Assembly (NCBI GenBank): GCA_027083925.1
Contig: JALWMK010000106.1
Coordinates: 1-43,530, forward strand
DNA: 43,530 nucleotides
From: Sedimenticola sp.
Lineage (GTDB): Bacteria > Pseudomonadota > Gammaproteobacteria > Chromatiales > Chromatiaceae
Direction: 5' to 3'
Shown here: piece by piece, positions 42,068 through 43,530 of the stretch
How positions within the stretch are numbered: the stretch's first letter is position 1
How the letters are laid out: the number at the start of each line of letters is the position of its first letter
Program-made: the position numbers and the translations under genes
Notes under the pieces: generated by a model
What the model saw: only the letters and a program-made list of their open reading frames with translations
Database searches by the model: none
Told to the model about the DNA's origin: nothing

Positions 42068-42907
42068 ATGGCCGTATATGCCATCGGTGACATTCAGGGT
42101 TGCTATGACGAGCTGCAGGCGCTGCTCGGGCAACTGCAATTCGACCCGGCCAATGACCGGCTCTGGTTTGTCGGCGATTTGGTCAACCGGGGGCCTCAGT
42201 CACTGAACACCCTGCGCTTCGTCGCTTCACTGGGTGACCGGGCAATCACCGTGCTGGGGAACCATGACCTGCATCTGCTGGCGCTGGCCGCGGGCAACGA
42301 ACGCTTCCGCGATTCCGATGACCTCAATCAGGTGCTGGATGCGCCCGACCGCGACGAACTCATCCATTGGCTGCGTCACCGGCCCCTGATGCACCACGAT
42401 AAGCAGTTGAACTTCACCATGATCCATGCCGGTTTACCACCGCAGTGGGATCTGAAAACTGCCCAAGCCTGCGCCCGAGAAGTCGAAGCGGTGCTGCGCG
42501 AACCAGACTGTCAGGATTTCTTCGACCGGATGTACGGCAACAAACCCAACCGCTGGGATCCGGAGCTGACAGGCATGGGCCGCCTGCGTTTCATCACCAA
42601 CTGTTTCACCCGCCTGCGCTTCGTGACCAAAAAAGGCAAATTGAAGCTGAAACTGAAGGGCTCACCCCTGGGCCAGAAAAAGAAATACATACCCTGGTTT
42701 GCGCACCCCCAGCGGCTCACCAGAAACGACCGCATCCTGTTCGGTCACTGGTCCACCCTGGGCTATCAGCATGTGCAGAATACCTGGGCGCTGGATACGG
42801 GCTGTCTGTGGGGAGGCGCCCTGACGGCACTGCGCATCGACCAGGATCTGCCTTCACCCATTCAGCATCAGTGCCAGAGGCGGCAGGATCCGGCGATGTT
42901 TATATAA
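42068..42907 (+). CDS. apaH: Symmetrical bis(5'-nucleosyl)-tetraphosphatase
   Basis: The 279-aa metallophosphoesterase splits Ap4A to ADP. YAIGDIQGCYDEL, WFVGDLVNRGPQSL and VLGNHDLHLLALA give the metal and phosphate motifs. Its C-terminus has FGHWSTLGYQ and LDTGCLWGGALTALRID. Length and all ligands are intact. The apaG–apaH pair is typical of Gammaproteobacteria. Confidence 0.97.
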   Translation: MAVYAIGDIQGCYDELQALLGQLQFDPANDRLWFVGDLVNRGPQSLNTLRFVASLGDRAITVLGNHDLHLLALAAGNERFRDSDDLNQVLDAPDRDELIHWLRHRPLMHHDKQLNFTMIHAGLPPQWDLKTAQACAREVEAVLREPDCQDFFDRMYGNKPNRWDPELTGMGRLRFITNCFTRLRFVTKKGKLKLKLKGSPLGQKKKYIPWFAHPQRLTRNDRILFGHWSTLGYQHVQNTWALDTGCLWGGALTALRIDQDLPSPIQHQCQRRQDPAMFI

Positions 42908-42910
42908 GCA

Positions 42911-43035
42911 CTGGATCCCGGCCTGCGCCGGGATGACGACACTCCGTCATCCTGATTTCCTGTTCCACCTACCTATATGGAGTTGTGCTCCGATACAATA
43001 ATGCTCCGTCATTCTGGCGCATGCCAGAATCCATG
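42911..43035. repeat. Palindromic repeat left of the GIY-YIG gene
   Basis: GATCCCGGCCTGCGCCGGGATGACG forms a hairpin at about 42914-42936, followed by ACACTCCGTCAT and then a related TCCGTCATTCTGGCGCATGCCAGAATCC palindrome at about 43005-43032. The same words recur at 43380-43439. In my experience such units are found at many loci in proteobacterial genomes. Confidence 0.7.
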
Positions 43036-43047
43036 TATCACCAAGTC

Positions 43048-43338
43048 TTACAATAGCTCTGGATAGAGGTCCTGCCACTGAGGATTGTCCTCCTCGATCA
43101 GCCTGATCTTCCATGCGCGCTTCCAGTTCTTGATTGCCTTTTCTCGCTGTATGGCGGACATCATGTCCTCATGCAACTCATACCAAACCAGTGTATGCAC
43201 ATGATATTTACTGGTAAATCCTCGAACTGCATTGCTCTTGTGTTCCCAGATGCGCTTGATGAGGTTAGAGGTCACGCCGGTATACAGTGTGCCATTTCTT
43301 TTGCTTGCTAAGATATATACACAAGGTTGCTTTTCCAT
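43048..43338 (-). CDS. GIY-YIG nuclease-family protein
   Basis: The 96-aa protein is a single GIY-YIG domain: VYILASKRNGTLYTGVTSNLIKRIWEHK holds the YIL/YTG signature with the conserved Arg and His, and the C-terminal EKAIKNWKRAWKIRLIEE has the helix with Glu. It is in the small stand-alone class (COG2827-like), whose role is unknown. Palindromic repeats sit on both sides, so it looks like a repeat-bounded unit. Confidence 0.93.
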   Translation of the reverse strand: MEKQPCVYILASKRNGTLYTGVTSNLIKRIWEHKSNAVRGFTSKYHVHTLVWYELHEDMMSAIQREKAIKNWKRAWKIRLIEEDNPQWQDLYPELL

Positions 43339-43379
43339 AGCATCTCTTCCCGTTTCCTATTGGGTGTCACCCTGCAACT

Positions 43380-43439
43380 CTGGATGCCGGCCTGTGCCGG
43401 CATGACGACACTCCGTCATTCTGGCGCACGACTCCATGG
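43380..43439. repeat. Palindromic repeat right of the GIY-YIG gene
   Basis: GATGCCGGCCTGTGCCGGCATGACG is a hairpin near 43382-43406, followed by ACACTCCGTCATTCTGGCGCA as in the left copy (42911-43035). The rest to 43530 shows no gene. Confidence 0.7.
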
Positions 43440-43530
43440 CACTGGGAATGCTCCCGGCATTTCCAGTATTTCCTCCATCCCTGGACGTCATGGAGGAGAT
43501 AGGATAAAGCAGGAAGCAAGAATCGAGGCC

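Noticed and set aside
1-43530. CRISPR arrays, tRNA or rRNA genes
   Set aside because: I saw no regular direct-repeat/spacer pattern, no tRNA-like cloverleaf with a TTCGA loop, and no rRNA segments by eye; a covariance-model scan would settle tRNAs.

Overview
This window looks like a gammaproteobacterial chromosome. The prmA–DUF3426–dusB–fis–purH–purD order, rng–yhdP, hemC–hemD, a Prx5/Grx hybrid peroxiredoxin and a DUF3450/ExbB/ExbB/ExbD/TonB/TPR cluster all point to Gammaproteobacteria. The core genes look G+C-rich. I could not place it more finely from sequence alone, and I saw no rRNA, tRNA or CRISPR array.

Region 1 (about 1-7630) is a chromosomal integron. A rightward integrase gene starts at 6953, and leftward gene cassettes fan out from an attI-like junction near 6822-6828. 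At least five canonical attC sites, one degenerate site and one site truncated by an insertion sequence separate seven cassettes. In most cassettes the core sequence at the start matches the complementary R'' box at the end, which fixes the boundaries. Cargo, starting next to attI: an unrecognised 329-aa protein; a decayed zinc-ribbon ORF; a membrane-anchored HExxH peptidase; a three-gene cassette (pentapeptide/channel-like protein, nucleotidyltransferase, small protein); a flavodoxin-fold quinone reductase; a DJ-1/PfpI protein; and a possibly HEPN-like protein with an oppositely oriented 35-aa basic ORF. The integrase stops after its N-terminal DNA-binding domain and has lost its catalytic domain, so the array looks stranded. 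At the left edge an insertion sequence interrupts the last attC.

Region 2 (7668-16410) carries rlmH–maf–rng–yhdP as a tight co-directional run, then hybrid peroxiredoxin and glutathione reductase, a complete peroxide-reducing pair ending in a strong terminator.

Region 3 (16635-21075) is repeat-rich. It has three copies of a small inverted-repeat element (one complete, 166 bp, with perfect 22-bp ends), a fragment of a GGDEF gene, a second dispersed repeat family, leftward hemC–hemD with a dicarboxylate/amino-acid symporter abutting hemD, and a lone thioredoxin.

Region 4 (21075-31516) has the prmA–DUF3426–dusB–fis–purH–purD–vanZ series, a secreted M6 metalloprotease with Calx-beta and P-domain-like modules, and a zinc-free quinone oxidoreductase.

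Region 5 (31711-41309), all leftward, joins a TonB energy module (DUF3450, bipartite ExbB, ExbB, ExbD, TonB, TPR) to a TonB-dependent receptor, a methyltransferase and a small exported protein. The energy module would power the receptor at the outer membrane.

Region 6 (41688-43530) holds apaG–apaH, then a GIY-YIG nuclease gene bracketed by palindromic repeats.
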